Shown here one piece after another: positions 1 through 7,085 of a stretch of 13,502 nucleotides of DNA. The first letter of the stretch is position 1; each line of letters opens with the position of its first letter. The position numbers and the translations under genes are program-made. Origin of the DNA: Gammaproteobacteria bacterium. Its GTDB lineage: Bacteria; Pseudomonadota; Gammaproteobacteria; UBA6429. The notes beneath the pieces are model-generated. The model saw nothing but the letters and a program-made list of their open reading frames with translations, was not told the origin of the DNA and made no database searches. The DNA is taken from NCBI GenBank assembly GCA_003232015.1, contig QIKU01000240.1:1-13502 (forward strand). Reading direction: 5' to 3'.

Positions 1-16
1 AATATTTTCTCGACAT
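1..16 (-). CDS. glmM: Phosphoglucosamine mutase GlmM, first five codons only
   Basis: The minus strand reads ATG TCG AGA AAA TAT T from 16 to the window edge, giving M-S-R-K-Y, the usual start of GlmM (MSRKYFGTDGIRG in many Gammaproteobacteria). A purine-rich AGGAAA lies about 12 bases upstream of the ATG. The position immediately after folP matches the widespread folP-glmM order. GlmM converts glucosamine-6-phosphate to glucosamine-1-phosphate for peptidoglycan and LPS precursors. Only five codons are visible, so the call rests on these residues plus gene order. Confidence 0.75.
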
Positions 17-53
17 AAGCTGCTAATTTCCTGTTTATATGAATCTGATGTGG

Positions 54-878
54 TTATCGATCATTTGTTACCGCAAACGTAATATTCATAACATCCATGG
101 TTGCTTTTACATCATGAGCTCGAATTATTTTAACGCCCGCATTTACAGCCAGTGCCGTAAGCGCAAGGCTGCCCGGTAAACGCTCTTCCACGGGTTGATC
201 AAGTATGGCACCAATTGTGGATTTTCGCGAGACACCGAGTAATACAGCATATTCGCTTGAAACGAAACGATCCAGCTTTTGCATAATTTCAATATTTTGT
301 TGCACCGTTTTGCCGAAACCAAACCCCGGGTCAATCATAATCTGTTTATTTGATATGCCCGCCCTAATACATGCTTCACAGCGTGTTAATAAAAATTCAA
401 AGATCTCATTGATTACATTCTGATACCTTGGCGATTGTTGCATAGTACGTGGTACGCCTTGCATATGCATGACACAAACAGGCACCGCCAGACTTGCTGC
501 CGTTGACAGTGCGCCTTCCATTTGCAAGGCAGATACATCGTTAATCATATGCGCACCAGCCGAAATAGCATGTGACATGACAACAGCTTTTGACGTATCA
601 ATTGAAATAACCGTATCGAGCCCAGCACTGATTTTTTCAATGACCGGAATAACTCGATCCAGTTCCTGTTGCTCGCTAACCTCTTCGGCGCCTGGACGAG
701 TTGACTCACCACCCACATCAATAATCGAGGCACCTTCAGTAACCATATTTCGAGCCTGATTTACAGCATCCTCAAGATTCGAAAATCGCCCACCGTCAGA
801 AAACGAATCAGGCGTTACATTTAAAATACCCATTACATGCGGTCGGTTAAAATCAAGATGTTTATTTTTAAACTTCAT
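54..878 (-). CDS. folP: Dihydropteroate synthase
   Basis: A full-length 274-residue dihydropteroate synthase, a cytoplasmic TIM-barrel enzyme that joins p-aminobenzoate to hydroxymethyl-dihydropterin pyrophosphate in folate synthesis. Visible family motifs in order: GILNVTPDSFSDGG (residues 17-30), GGESTRPGA (56-64), SIDTS (92-96), NDV (113-115), DPGFGFGK (183-190), SRK (217-219) and RAHDV (253-257). The pABA/sulfonamide-site residues Phe26 (in SFSDGG) and Pro62 (in RPG) are the ordinary ones, so no sulfonamide-resistance signature is apparent. The ATG start fits the family: residues before VMGILNVTP match the E. coli N-terminal length, although no clear Shine-Dalgarno is seen. It lies 108 bp downstream of ftsH, with glmM 37 bp after its stop. 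Confidence 0.97.
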   Translation of the reverse strand: MKFKNKHLDFNRPHVMGILNVTPDSFSDGGRFSNLEDAVNQARNMVTEGASIIDVGGESTRPGAEEVSEQQELDRVIPVIEKISAGLDTVISIDTSKAVVMSHAISAGAHMINDVSALQMEGALSTAASLAVPVCVMHMQGVPRTMQQSPRYQNVINEIFEFLLTRCEACIRAGISNKQIMIDPGFGFGKTVQQNIEIMQKLDRFVSSEYAVLLGVSRKSTIGAILDQPVEERLPGSLALTALAVNAGVKIIRAHDVKATMDVMNITFAVTNDR

Positions 879-915
879 GGCACAGTTAGTTTTTTAAATA
901 ACAGGTAAAAACAAC

Positions 916-965
916 AACGCCACTTTTATACCAGATACGTTTATATCCGATACAGCAGTGGCGTT
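916..965 (-). terminator. Inverted repeat after ftsH, probable terminator or attenuator before folP
   Basis: AACGCCACT (916-924) and AGTGGCGTT (957-965) form a perfect 9-bp inverted repeat around a 32-base loop. Read on the minus strand, downstream of ftsH, the second arm is followed by a T-rich run (GTTGTTTTT), as in an intrinsic terminator. The long loop is unusual and makes termination partial at best; read-through into folP is likely, as the two genes are commonly co-transcribed. Confidence 0.5.
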
Positions 966-986
966 ATTAATATTACAATCTAAATA

Positions 987-2918
987 TTAGTGTGTTGAAG
1001 CAGGACCACCTATCTTACCGTCCTTCTTCTCATCTTTCTTCTCATCCTTCTTGCTTGAAGATGCACCATCACCATCCATATTTTCGTGGTCGTCCCAGTC
1101 TGAAGGTGGGCGAACTTTGCGTCCATTCATGATATCACCAATTTGCTCATTGTCGATGGTTTCATATTTCATTAAAGCATCCGACATGGCATGCAGTTTA
1201 TCGAGGCCATCGGTCAGTATTTTTTCAGCACGTTGATAATTTCGGTTAATGATAGAACGTACTTCCTCATCAATCAGATTAGCCGTATCATCGGATATAT
1301 TTTTATGTTGGGTCACCGAATGACCAAGGAAAATCTCTCCTTCATCCTCACCATACGTCAACGGACCTAACTTTTCAGATAAACCCCATTTGGTCACCAT
1401 GTTATGTGCAATCTCGGTTGCACGTTGAATATCATTTGATGCGCCGGTCGTGACACTTTCAGCACCAAAAATAATTTCCTCGGCAATACGGCCACCAAAC
1501 AGACTTGAAATGCGACTCTCAAGCATTTCTTTGCTGTGGCTGTAACGATCTTCCTCAGGTAAATACATAGTCACACCTAATGCACGTCCACGCGGAATGA
1601 TGGTAACCTTATAAACAGGATCATGATCAGGCACATGCCAGCCCACAATCGCATGTCCCGCCTCGTGATAAGCGGTAAGTTTCTTTTCTGATTCGCTCAT
1701 CACCATTGATTTACGTTCAGCGCCCATCATGATTTTATCCTGGGCCTTTTCAAACTCGTCCATATCCACCAGGCGCTTGTTGGCGCGCGCCGCAAATAAG
1801 GCCGCTTCGTTAATCAGGTTAGCCAGATCGGCACCTGAAAAACCGGGCGTGCCACGGGCAATAATTTTTGCCTTCACATCATCGGCAATCGGAACTTTAC
1901 GCATATGGACTTTAAGGATTTGCTCACGCCCACGTAGATCAGGTAAGGGCACCACCACTTGACGATCAAAACGGCCGGGACGTAATAAGGCAGGATCCAG
2001 TACGTCCGGGCGGTTGGTTGCGGCAATCACGATCACGCCATCATTGCCTTCAAAGCCGTCCATTTCAACCAACAGCTGATTCAAGGTTTGTTCACGCTCA
2101 TCATGTCCACCGCCTAAACCGGCACCACGGTGACGACCGACGGCATCGATTTCATCGATGAATATAATGCAGGGCGCGTGTTTTTTGGCTTGTTCAAACA
2201 TGTCGCGAACCCGCGAGGCACCGACACCAACAAACATCTCAACAAAGTCTGAACCAGAAATGGTAAAGAATGGAACCTTGGCTTCACCCGCTATGGCTCG
2301 CGCCAACAAGGTTTTACCGGTACCTGGTGCACCCACCATCAGTACACCACGTGGAATTTTACCACCGAGTTTCTGAAATTTACCGGGGTCGCGCAAGAAT
2401 TCGACCAGTTCGCCCACTTCTTCTTTAGCTTCATCAACACCGGCAACATCATTAAAAGATACCTTAACCTGATCTTCGCCCAGCATACGCGCACGACTTT
2501 TACCAAATGACAACGCACCGCGACCACCGCCTCCGCCCTGCATCTGGCGCATAAGAAAGATCATAAAGCCGACGATTAAGAAAATCGGGAACCAGGAAAT
2601 AAATATCTGGGTTAACAAACCCTGATCAGGCGCCTCCGCTTTAAAGGCAACGCTGTTATCTCTGAGTTCGCTGATTAAAGAAGTGTTATCGGTTTCTGCA
2701 CTATAGGTGATAAAGATTTGATTGCTGTCTCGGAGTACACCGGAAATAGTTCGACCTTTAAACGTGACCGAGGCAACATTTTGATCATGAACCTGTTGCA
2801 GGAAAGTACTGTAATCCATTTCCTGACTCGCAGTGCCACCGCTGATCTGCTTGAAAATGATCATTAATACAAACGCAATAATGACCCAGAGAATTATGTT
2901 TTTTGCTATATCGTTCAC
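987..2918 (-). CDS. ftsH: ATP-dependent zinc metalloprotease FtsH
   Basis: A 643-residue FtsH, the inner-membrane hexameric AAA+ protease that degrades misassembled membrane proteins and regulators (in E. coli sigma-32 and LpxC). Domains in order: membrane segment 7-23, periplasmic domain 24-100, second membrane segment about 104-123, a Gly-rich linker (127-132), AAA+ module with Walker A GAPGTGKT (196-203), pore loop FVGVG (229-233), Walker B IIFIDE (251-256), second region of homology with RPGRFDR (313-319), then the M41 protease with HEAGH (418-422) and likely third zinc ligand Asp496. The start is GTG at 2916-2918, supported by a GAGG Shine-Dalgarno at 2926-2929, 7 bases upstream. The C-terminus ends in a Lys/Asp/Glu-rich tail with a short repeat. 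It is 110 bp downstream of rlmE, the classical rlmE-ftsH pairing. Confidence 0.98.
   Translation of the reverse strand: MNDIAKNIILWVIIAFVLMIIFKQISGGTASQEMDYSTFLQQVHDQNVASVTFKGRTISGVLRDSNQIFITYSAETDNTSLISELRDNSVAFKAEAPDQGLLTQIFISWFPIFLIVGFMIFLMRQMQGGGGGRGALSFGKSRARMLGEDQVKVSFNDVAGVDEAKEEVGELVEFLRDPGKFQKLGGKIPRGVLMVGAPGTGKTLLARAIAGEAKVPFFTISGSDFVEMFVGVGASRVRDMFEQAKKHAPCIIFIDEIDAVGRHRGAGLGGGHDEREQTLNQLLVEMDGFEGNDGVIVIAATNRPDVLDPALLRPGRFDRQVVVPLPDLRGREQILKVHMRKVPIADDVKAKIIARGTPGFSGADLANLINEAALFAARANKRLVDMDEFEKAQDKIMMGAERKSMVMSESEKKLTAYHEAGHAIVGWHVPDHDPVYKVTIIPRGRALGVTMYLPEEDRYSHSKEMLESRISSLFGGRIAEEIIFGAESVTTGASNDIQRATEIAHNMVTKWGLSEKLGPLTYGEDEGEIFLGHSVTQHKNISDDTANLIDEEVRSIINRNYQRAEKILTDGLDKLHAMSDALMKYETIDNEQIGDIMNGRKVRPPSDWDDHENMDGDGASSSKKDEKKDEKKDGKIGGPASTH
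1021..1053 (-). repeat. Short 12-base tandem repeat encoding the KKDE tail of FtsH
   Basis: About 2.75 copies of a 12-base unit (plus strand TCYTTCTTCTCA) encode the K-K-D-E repeats near FtsH residues 623-633. The unit keeps frame on expansion or contraction. FtsH C-terminal tails vary and lie outside the AAA+ and protease domains. Confidence 0.7.
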
Positions 2919-2925
2919 GCGTGTG

Positions 2926-2929
2926 CCTC
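2926..2929 (-). promoter_or_regulatory. Shine-Dalgarno GAGG setting the GTG start of ftsH
   Basis: CCTC on the plus strand reads GAGG on the minus strand, 7 bases before GTG at 2916-2918. The following residues (M-N-D-I-A-K, then a membrane segment) match the normal FtsH N-terminus. Confidence 0.6.
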
Positions 2930-3002
2930 TAACTGAAAAGACGATTCTGTTGAGATATTATTACCAATTACCCAACTGTGTAATATTACTAAAGTACCAT
3001 AC

Positions 3003-3031
3003 AGTATAGTGCTTAAACGGTATAGTGCCTA
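3003..3031 (-). promoter_or_regulatory. Candidate ftsH promoter in the rlmE-ftsH gap
   Basis: On the minus strand TAGGCA (3031-3026) and TATACT (3008-3003) are separated by 17 bases, each a 4/6 to 5/6 match to sigma-70 -35 and -10 boxes. Transcription would begin near 2996 and give a leader of about 78 bases before the ftsH GTG. The -35 overlaps the rlmE stop codon. This is a pattern match by eye only. Confidence 0.35.
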
Positions 3032-3034
3032 AGT
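3003..3034. repeat. 16-base imperfect direct repeat at the 3' end of rlmE
   Basis: Positions 3003-3018 and 3019-3034 are two adjacent copies sharing the core GTATAGTGC followed by YTAA, 12 of 16 positions identical. The second copy covers the rlmE stop codon, which is TAG at 3029-3031 on the minus strand; the first is just beyond it. It looks like a small tandem duplication and supplies two TATAC-type elements, one of which may be the ftsH -10 box. Confidence 0.6.
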
Positions 3035-3649
3035 CCTGTACTCTCTGGCAAGCAAATAAACCTCACGCGACCGGGGCCGAGAGGCTTTGGGTTTCCTCAC
3101 CATAACTTTACGAAAATGGCTCCGTAACGTTTGTAAATAGGCATCAAATCCTTCACCCTGAAAAACTTTGACTAAAAAATCACCATTTTTAGTCAGGCTT
3201 TTTTGGCAAAAATCCAGTGCCAGCTCCGCCAAATACATCGCCTTGGGCTGATCAATGGCCTTCATACCACTGATATTGGGGGCCATATCCGATAAAACAA
3301 GGTTAATATTATGTGCTTCCAGGGTCTGTAATAGCTCGGCTAGCACGGCTTCTTCGGTAAAATCCCCCTGAATAAAAGTCACTCCTGTTATCGGTTCCAT
3401 TTCAAGGATATCCAGGGCATAGATCGAGCTGGAGTCGGGCAGAATGTCCCGCGCAAATTCACTCCAGCCACCCGGTGCAGCGCCTAAATCAACCACACTG
3501 TGACCCGCTTTCAAGATACGATCCTTGTCATTGATTTCTTTCAATTTGAACACCGCTCGTGAACGGTAACCGGCTTCCTGTGCCTGTTTTACATAGGGAT
3601 CATCAAAGTGCTCTTTGAGCCAGTTTTTAGAACTTTTCGATTTGGACAT
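3029..3649 (-). CDS. rlmE: 23S rRNA (uridine-2552-2'-O)-methyltransferase RlmE
   Basis: A 206-residue RlmE (RrmJ/FtsJ), the SAM-dependent enzyme that methylates the 2'-O of U2552 in the ribosomal A loop at a late step of 50S assembly. The SAM-binding motif [15 protein letters not shown] spans residues 52-66. The catalytic K-D-K-E tetrad is visible as Lys35 (RAVFKLKEI), Asp121 (LSDMAPN), Lys161 ([11 protein letters not shown]) and Glu196 (SREVYLL). Length equals that of the E. coli enzyme to within a few residues. It is a heat-shock gene upstream of ftsH in E. coli, and the same order holds here. It diverges from yhbY across 39 bp, sharing a promoter region with it. Confidence 0.97.
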   Translation of the reverse strand: MSKSKSSKNWLKEHFDDPYVKQAQEAGYRSRAVFKLKEINDKDRILKAGHSVVDLGAAPGGWSEFARDILPDSSSIYALDILEMEPITGVTFIQGDFTEEAVLAELLQTLEAHNINLVLSDMAPNISGMKAIDQPKAMYLAELALDFCQKSLTKNGDFLVKVFQGEGFDAYLQTLRSHFRKVMVRKPKASRPRSREVYLLAREYRT

Positions 3650-3675
3650 AATGTCATTCTAATGCAATTAATCCG

Positions 3676-3682
3676 GTATAAT
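3676..3682. promoter_or_regulatory. Symmetric -10 element serving rlmE (minus) and yhbY (plus)
   Basis: The 39-bp gap contains GGTATAATACC (3675-3685), a palindrome around one base. On the plus strand it gives a perfect TATAAT at 3677-3682; on the minus strand it gives TATTAT at 3681-3676. For rlmE a possible -35, TTGTAA (3703-3698), sits 16 bases upstream inside yhbY. The plus-strand -35 is poor. Shared symmetric -10 boxes are a known basis of divergent bacterial transcription. The assignment is by eye. Confidence 0.5.
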
Positions 3683-3688
3683 ACCCTA

Positions 3689-3976
3689 ATGCCGTTATTA
3701 CAAAAACAACTCAAAAAGCTCCGTAAGCTAACCCACCACTTAAAAGTAATCGTCACCGTAGGTCAGCATGGCTTAACCGATCCGGTCATGTTCGAAATTG
3801 ATAACGCACTGGAAATTCATGAACTTTTAAAAGTGCGCATCAATGCAGGCGATAAAACAGAACGCAACCAGATAATTGATAAAATCGCCCAACAAACTCA
3901 AAGCGAAATTGTACAACGTATCGGACATATCGCCGTTTTTTATCGCCAGAGCGAAAACAACCAGTTTTCGATTTAA
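3689..3976 (+). CDS. yhbY: Ribosome assembly RNA-binding protein YhbY (CRM domain)
   Basis: A 95-residue single CRM-domain protein that binds pre-50S ribosomal particles. The open frame extends back to 3608, but that part overlaps rlmE and does not resemble YhbY; the ATG at 3689 gives MPLLQKQLKKLRKLTHHL, which aligns with the E. coli start and length. The GxxG RNA-binding loop is seen in VGQHGLTD (about residues 24-31), followed by the conserved E-I-D-x-A-L-E-x-H-E-L-L-K-V segment. The TATAAT at 3677-3682 would place the transcription start at or within a base or two of this ATG, and no Shine-Dalgarno is present, so the mRNA may be leaderless. It converges with the DUF4149 gene, 32 bp away. 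Confidence 0.95.
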   Translation: MPLLQKQLKKLRKLTHHLKVIVTVGQHGLTDPVMFEIDNALEIHELLKVRINAGDKTERNQIIDKIAQQTQSEIVQRIGHIAVFYRQSENNQFSI

Positions 3977-4008
3977 ATTATTATTAAATTCGCTTTTACG
4001 GTGAACAC

Positions 4009-4452
4009 CTAATCTTCTTTTTTATCGTGCAAGCCAAAAATGACCAGTACCAGTCCCGCCAGGCTGGTACTCATAAATAAAATGGACGCACTGCGGTGCA
4101 AAAAATCAAATTGTGCTTTATCTTCCGCGCGCATACCCGCTGCACGGATTTCCGACATCGTTGGGGTAATAACGAATTGACCAATGACGATCAGGATCAG
4201 CATGCCAATCAAAATCCAGGCACGCCCGTTTTTATAAAAACGATTCGAGGTATAAACCAGAACATTAACTAACAGCAAACTGCCACAGACTAAGCCGATA
4301 TAGGCGGTAATACTGAATAACTGCCCGGCCACCGTGCCAGCAAGAGCACGATCGTCGATAAGTTGAAACAGCGTTGGGGTTACGACAAACCCCACCATCC
4401 ACATACCACCAATCCACAAGGTTAACAGAATACGTTCAGAAACATTTTGCAT
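4009..4452 (-). CDS. DUF4149 domain-containing membrane protein
   Basis: A 147-residue inner-membrane protein of the DUF4149 (TMEM205-like) family, function unknown. Four hydrophobic segments are visible at about 7-28, 45-66, 77-97 and 120-141. Family features include the N-terminal W-x-G-G-M-W-x-x-G-F-V-V-x-P-x-L-F run, the VITPTMSEIR stretch after the third helix, and F-x-F-L-H-R-S leading into the fourth. In many Gammaproteobacteria this gene sits beside yhbY, as here. A purine-rich GAGAG precedes the ATG. The DUF5658 gene is 36 bp upstream on the same strand, so the two may be co-transcribed. Confidence 0.88.
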   Translation of the reverse strand: MQNVSERILLTLWIGGMWMVGFVVTPTLFQLIDDRALAGTVAGQLFSITAYIGLVCGSLLLVNVLVYTSNRFYKNGRAWILIGMLILIVIGQFVITPTMSEIRAAGMRAEDKAQFDFLHRSASILFMSTSLAGLVLVIFGLHDKKED

Positions 4453-4488
4453 AGAACTCTCTACTTAGTTTGAAACAAGTAACAGAGT

Positions 4489-4962
4489 TTAATAGATATA
4501 GGCCAGCATCGATACTTGATAACTAACAAGTACACTATAAAAAGTAATCGTCGCCAGTAATATATGTCGACCTTTAAAACCAAAAAAAATAAAATGCGTA
4601 TGCATTACAACCCACAGTATACACACAGATGTAATCAGATATTTCGCGACGAAAAACAACATCGTATCGATCTCCAGCATCCAGGCCATAAAGGGATTGA
4701 GCTCAGATGAACCGCGTTCGATCAGTAATAATGTAAAAAAAGCATCCAGAATGCATAAAACCATGATCGTAATGACCATGGCAGATACCTGCGAACCATG
4801 CACATCGACATAGGTATTGTCATCGCTGTAGTCCGAACGGCGTTCGCCACATCGGCGCCTCTTAAACATTGAATAAAAAATACTACGCACCGTGATCAAT
4901 CGACGCTCTGCACGGTCGCGTCGGCAGCAGTTTAATGTAATATTATTGAGTGCCAGGGTCAT
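4489..4962 (-). CDS. DUF5658 family membrane protein
   Basis: A 157-residue protein with a basic, Arg/Cys-rich cytoplasmic N-terminus (RRDRAERR at 14-21, KRRRCGERR at 34-42) and three predicted membrane segments near 60-81, 98-120 and 133-155. The pattern D-A-F-F-T-L-L-L-I-E-R-G-x-x-E-L-N-P-F-M (73-92) is the hallmark I associate with DUF5658, whose members also carry Arg-rich N-termini; that supports the ATG at 4960-4962 rather than the internal Met32. No clear Shine-Dalgarno is seen. No function is known for the family. The AT-rich 184-bp gap upstream probably holds its promoter. Confidence 0.75.
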   Translation of the reverse strand: MTLALNNITLNCCRRDRAERRLITVRSIFYSMFKRRRCGERRSDYSDDNTYVDVHGSQVSAMVITIMVLCILDAFFTLLLIERGSSELNPFMAWMLEIDTMLFFVAKYLITSVCILWVVMHTHFIFFGFKGRHILLATITFYSVLVSYQVSMLAYIY

Positions 4963-5146
4963 AAGCTTGGTTCTGGAATATGAGTTGAACTGACATTCTA
5001 ATCAAGCTCGACCGAGAACACAATTTGTACAGGGAAAAACAGATTTTTTTATTTTTCTTTTTAAACAAGAACTTAGCAATCTTTGTGGTTTCAAATAGCG
5101 AATAAAATATAAACAATTGTGTCACCTTCCTTGAATACAGGACGGC

Positions 5147-5920
5147 TCACCAGTTAATTTCTGCTGCCGTCCTGGCACCAATGAGCACGCTATTTAAACG
5201 TCTTGGCATTACCGAAACCTCCTCACTCAAGGGCGTTCGTCCCCCCATCAGCTCCGTATAACGCTGGGGATAACGTGGATTCTTATCCGGCTCAGCATAT
5301 CCGTCCGGGAATATTGGTTCACCAGTCGCAGGATCGTACTTATCGGTTGCCCCAATCGTGTGTAAGATCTCATGAGCTATCACCAAATTATTCTTACCTT
5401 CCATCTCACGGTGCGCATAAGCATGTACCACACCTATCATGCCCTTCTCCATACCAAGGGAGTGCGCCAATTGCTCTTCTTTCTCATAAGAATGGTAAAT
5501 AACAAAAATTTTAATATGGGGAGAAAAATCCGATTCATCATGCCTTGCCGCCCAATAACGCAGTTTAAGACTCCACCATCCAATCTGGAACATATTACTG
5601 CTCTCACCCTTTTGACTGCCGGGCGGAGCCGGTGGCAATTCATCCACCGTATGCGCTATCAGTAACTCAAATGGTTTTTTCAAGGCCAGCTTGAATTCTT
5701 CAGCCTCTTCAACAAAAAAAGACTCGATTTTGGCAAAACTTCGATTAGAAAGACCTGCTATGTATTTTTCTATTTGTGGATCATTATCCACATTAATCGG
5801 GTAAATCGCGACCCAAAGTGTATCGTCCCAGCTCACCGCACGATACTTCGTCATATAAGTATCGGCGGCAACAAGAAAAAAAATAAACAACAGTATCCCA
5901 ATTCTAAGTTTTTTCCACAT
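5147..5920 (-). CDS. Membrane-anchored putative zinc metalloprotease, metzincin-like (HEXXHxxGxxD)
   Basis: A 257-residue protein of no family I can name. Residues 3-18 are a hydrophobic segment after M-W-K-K, a signal anchor or signal peptide, so the rest should face the periplasm. The C-terminal half carries HEILHTIGATD (183-193): His183, Glu184, His187 and Asp193 fit the extended metzincin pattern HEXXHxxGxxH/D with Asp as third zinc ligand (known from snapalysin-type enzymes). Met225 (TELMGG) or Met238 would be candidates for the Met-turn. An aromatic region (FQIGWWSLKLRYW, 111-123) precedes the core. The PDGYAEPDKNPRYPQRY stretch looks like a conserved family signature. The start has an AGG Shine-Dalgarno inside a small palindrome. 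Enzymatic activity and substrate are unknown. Confidence 0.8.
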   Translation of the reverse strand: MWKKLRIGILLFIFFLVAADTYMTKYRAVSWDDTLWVAIYPINVDNDPQIEKYIAGLSNRSFAKIESFFVEEAEEFKLALKKPFELLIAHTVDELPPAPPGSQKGESSNMFQIGWWSLKLRYWAARHDESDFSPHIKIFVIYHSYEKEEQLAHSLGMEKGMIGVVHAYAHREMEGKNNLVIAHEILHTIGATDKYDPATGEPIFPDGYAEPDKNPRYPQRYTELMGGRTPLSEEVSVMPRRLNSVLIGARTAAEINW

Positions 5921-5924
5921 ACGC

Positions 5925-5937
5925 TACCTAATAGGTA
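5925..5937. repeat. Palindrome TACCTA-A-TAGGTA over the ribosome site of the metalloprotease-like gene
   Basis: A perfect 6-bp-arm palindrome lies 4 bases upstream of the ATG at 5918-5920. On the minus strand its second arm contains the AGG that serves as Shine-Dalgarno. It could be a small operator or a weak mRNA hairpin (five pairs, three-base loop) over the ribosome site. The rest of the gap 5938-6205 shows no gene; it is AT-rich and should hold the promoter. Confidence 0.35.
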
Positions 5938-6205
5938 TTAAATACGGTTAATTATTATTTACTCTATATTAAGAGTCACTTTGCGAGCATAACCATACCC
6001 TACGTTAAAAACAGGCTAAAAACCAGAGTGCTTGCTCAGCAAAAAATAACCACGTATAAGAATTATAGTCGACAGGATTTGGATAAGAAATTGGGAATAC
6101 CGCGTTCTTTCAGAACCACTGATTTATATCACTAATTATCAACAGGTTCCTAATACCAGAACACTTAAGGAAACTTCAAAGTGGACGGGCATTTAGATCG
6201 CCTAT

Positions 6206-6700
6206 TTAGACTGAGATGCGTTTGAATATTTCCCCGCCACAATCCGCACAGGCCGGTAACTCCTGAATTTTCAGAATTTGAATTTGACGCCCACACTGAT
6301 CGCAGACAAAACTACCCGGCCCGGTGGTTTCATTTTTGTACCACAGATTTTCCTGCTGTGCTTTACGGCTTAATTCATCAAGCTCTATATTAGTAGTATT
6401 GATGGCACCGCTGAGCAATTCCAGTACTCGATCCTCAACCAGCTCAACATCAAATTTTAACCAGTCTTGAAGCTCTTTACCTTCTTTAGATAAATATTCT
6501 GCCGCGTCCTGAATGTCACGCTGTAGATAATCGGAAACCTGATCAATTTCCTCGCGGGTAAATTCGCCAAGCTCATAGGCTCGCTGCTTAACCTTATCCG
6601 TTAAATATTGAAGCTTGATTGAAAGTCCATCTTCCACTTCATGTACCGCGTCCTTGACGAAATACAGCATGCGTTCATAGATAGTATTTTGCTTGTTCAA
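6206..6700 (-). CDS. Zinc-ribbon-containing protein, YbeL/DUF1451 family
   Basis: A 164-residue cytoplasmic protein of the family of E. coli YbeL, function unknown. The first ~120 residues are highly charged and helical, probably coiled coil, and include the family-typical GEFTREEIDQVSDYLQRDI (45-63). The C-terminal zinc ribbon has two CxxC knuckles, Cys133/Cys136 (FVCDQCGR) and Cys151/Cys154 (ACADCGG), in a compact domain that ends the protein. The start is TTG at 6698-6700, set by a strong GGAGG 6 bases upstream (6707-6711); there is no better ATG. It follows the DUF6316-like gene by 27 bp, and the two very likely form one transcript with the FNR-type site upstream. Confidence 0.9.
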   Translation of the reverse strand: MNKQNTIYERMLYFVKDAVHEVEDGLSIKLQYLTDKVKQRAYELGEFTREEIDQVSDYLQRDIQDAAEYLSKEGKELQDWLKFDVELVEDRVLELLSGAINTTNIELDELSRKAQQENLWYKNETTGPGSFVCDQCGRQIQILKIQELPACADCGGEIFKRISV

Positions 6701-6706
6701 AACGAA

Positions 6707-6711
6707 CCTCC
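6707..6711 (-). promoter_or_regulatory. Shine-Dalgarno GGAGG setting the TTG start of the YbeL-like gene
   Basis: CCTCC on the plus strand is GGAGG on the minus strand, 6 bases before TTG at 6698-6700. This strong site decides the rare TTG start. Confidence 0.7.
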
Positions 6712-6727
6712 GTTACGCTGATCTGGC

Positions 6728-6916
6728 TCAGGCCTGACTCAAATCATCTTCAATTCCCATAAACTCAATTCTAGCTGAATCTGCCGTATTCAACAGAGAC
6801 AAAAACTCACACGCGTCATTTTTTGACTCAAATGGGCCTTCATATCCCATTTGCGTCTCAACATACCAGTGTTCATTCCGCTGGATAAGCCGGTTATAAT
6901 TTCGACCAAAGATCAT
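6728..6916 (-). CDS. Small protein resembling DUF6316
   Basis: A 62-residue protein, probably real: it has an ATG with a strong GGGGAGG Shine-Dalgarno 6-7 bases upstream and is followed 27 bp later by the YbeL-like gene. The sequence W-Y-V-E-T-Q-M-G-Y-E-G-P-F-E-S-K-N-D-A-C-E-F-L (17-39) is a strand-turn-helix pattern (W-Y-x-x-T-R/Q-x-G-x-x-G-P-F-x-S-x-x-D/E-A) that I associate with small gammaproteobacterial DUF6316 proteins; that family name is from memory and less certain than the gene itself. The C-terminus is acidic. No membrane segment or cysteine pair is present, and no function is known. Confidence 0.7.
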   Translation of the reverse strand: MIFGRNYNRLIQRNEHWYVETQMGYEGPFESKNDACEFLSLLNTADSARIEFMGIEDDLSQA

Positions 6917-6975
6917 CTACGCCTCCCCTCTATAATAATAGTAGACCTATCATTAGCATTCATCGACCCAACTTA

Positions 6976-6989
6976 TTGACCTGGATCAA
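6976..6989. promoter_or_regulatory. FNR/ANR-type binding site
   Basis: TTGAC-CTGG-ATCAA matches the FNR/ANR consensus TTGAT-N4-ATCAA at 9 of 10 defined positions. Its centre is about 66 bp upstream of the ATG of the 62-residue protein. Possible minus-strand -10 boxes follow at 6943-6938 (TACTAT) and 6940-6932 (overlapping TATTAT), though the exact spacing to the transcription start cannot be fixed by eye. It suggests oxygen-responsive control of the DUF6316-like/YbeL-like pair. Confidence 0.55.
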
Positions 6990-7085
6990 ATAAATAATTT
7001 GTTATCCATATATTTTGGCATACTAGAAACAATACAATACCAGGAAGACTCCATAGAATAAAACACATGACTGGCAGACAGCAAA

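Noticed and set aside
3608..3688. N-terminal extension of yhbY into rlmE
   Set aside because: The extra 27 residues are antisense to rlmE and absent from the YhbY family; the ATG at 3689 gives the normal length.
4943..5125. A 60-codon minus-strand open frame starting at GTG in the gap before the DUF5658 gene
   Set aside because: Its composition is a low-complexity Lys/Phe/Leu mixture from an AT-rich gap, its GTG abuts the purine run too closely for a normal ribosome site, it overlaps the DUF5658 start in another frame, and it resembles nothing.
6104..6116. GTTCT-TTC-AGAAC hairpin in the gap after the YbeL-like gene
   Set aside because: The stem is five bases with no T-run after it on either strand; too weak to call a terminator.
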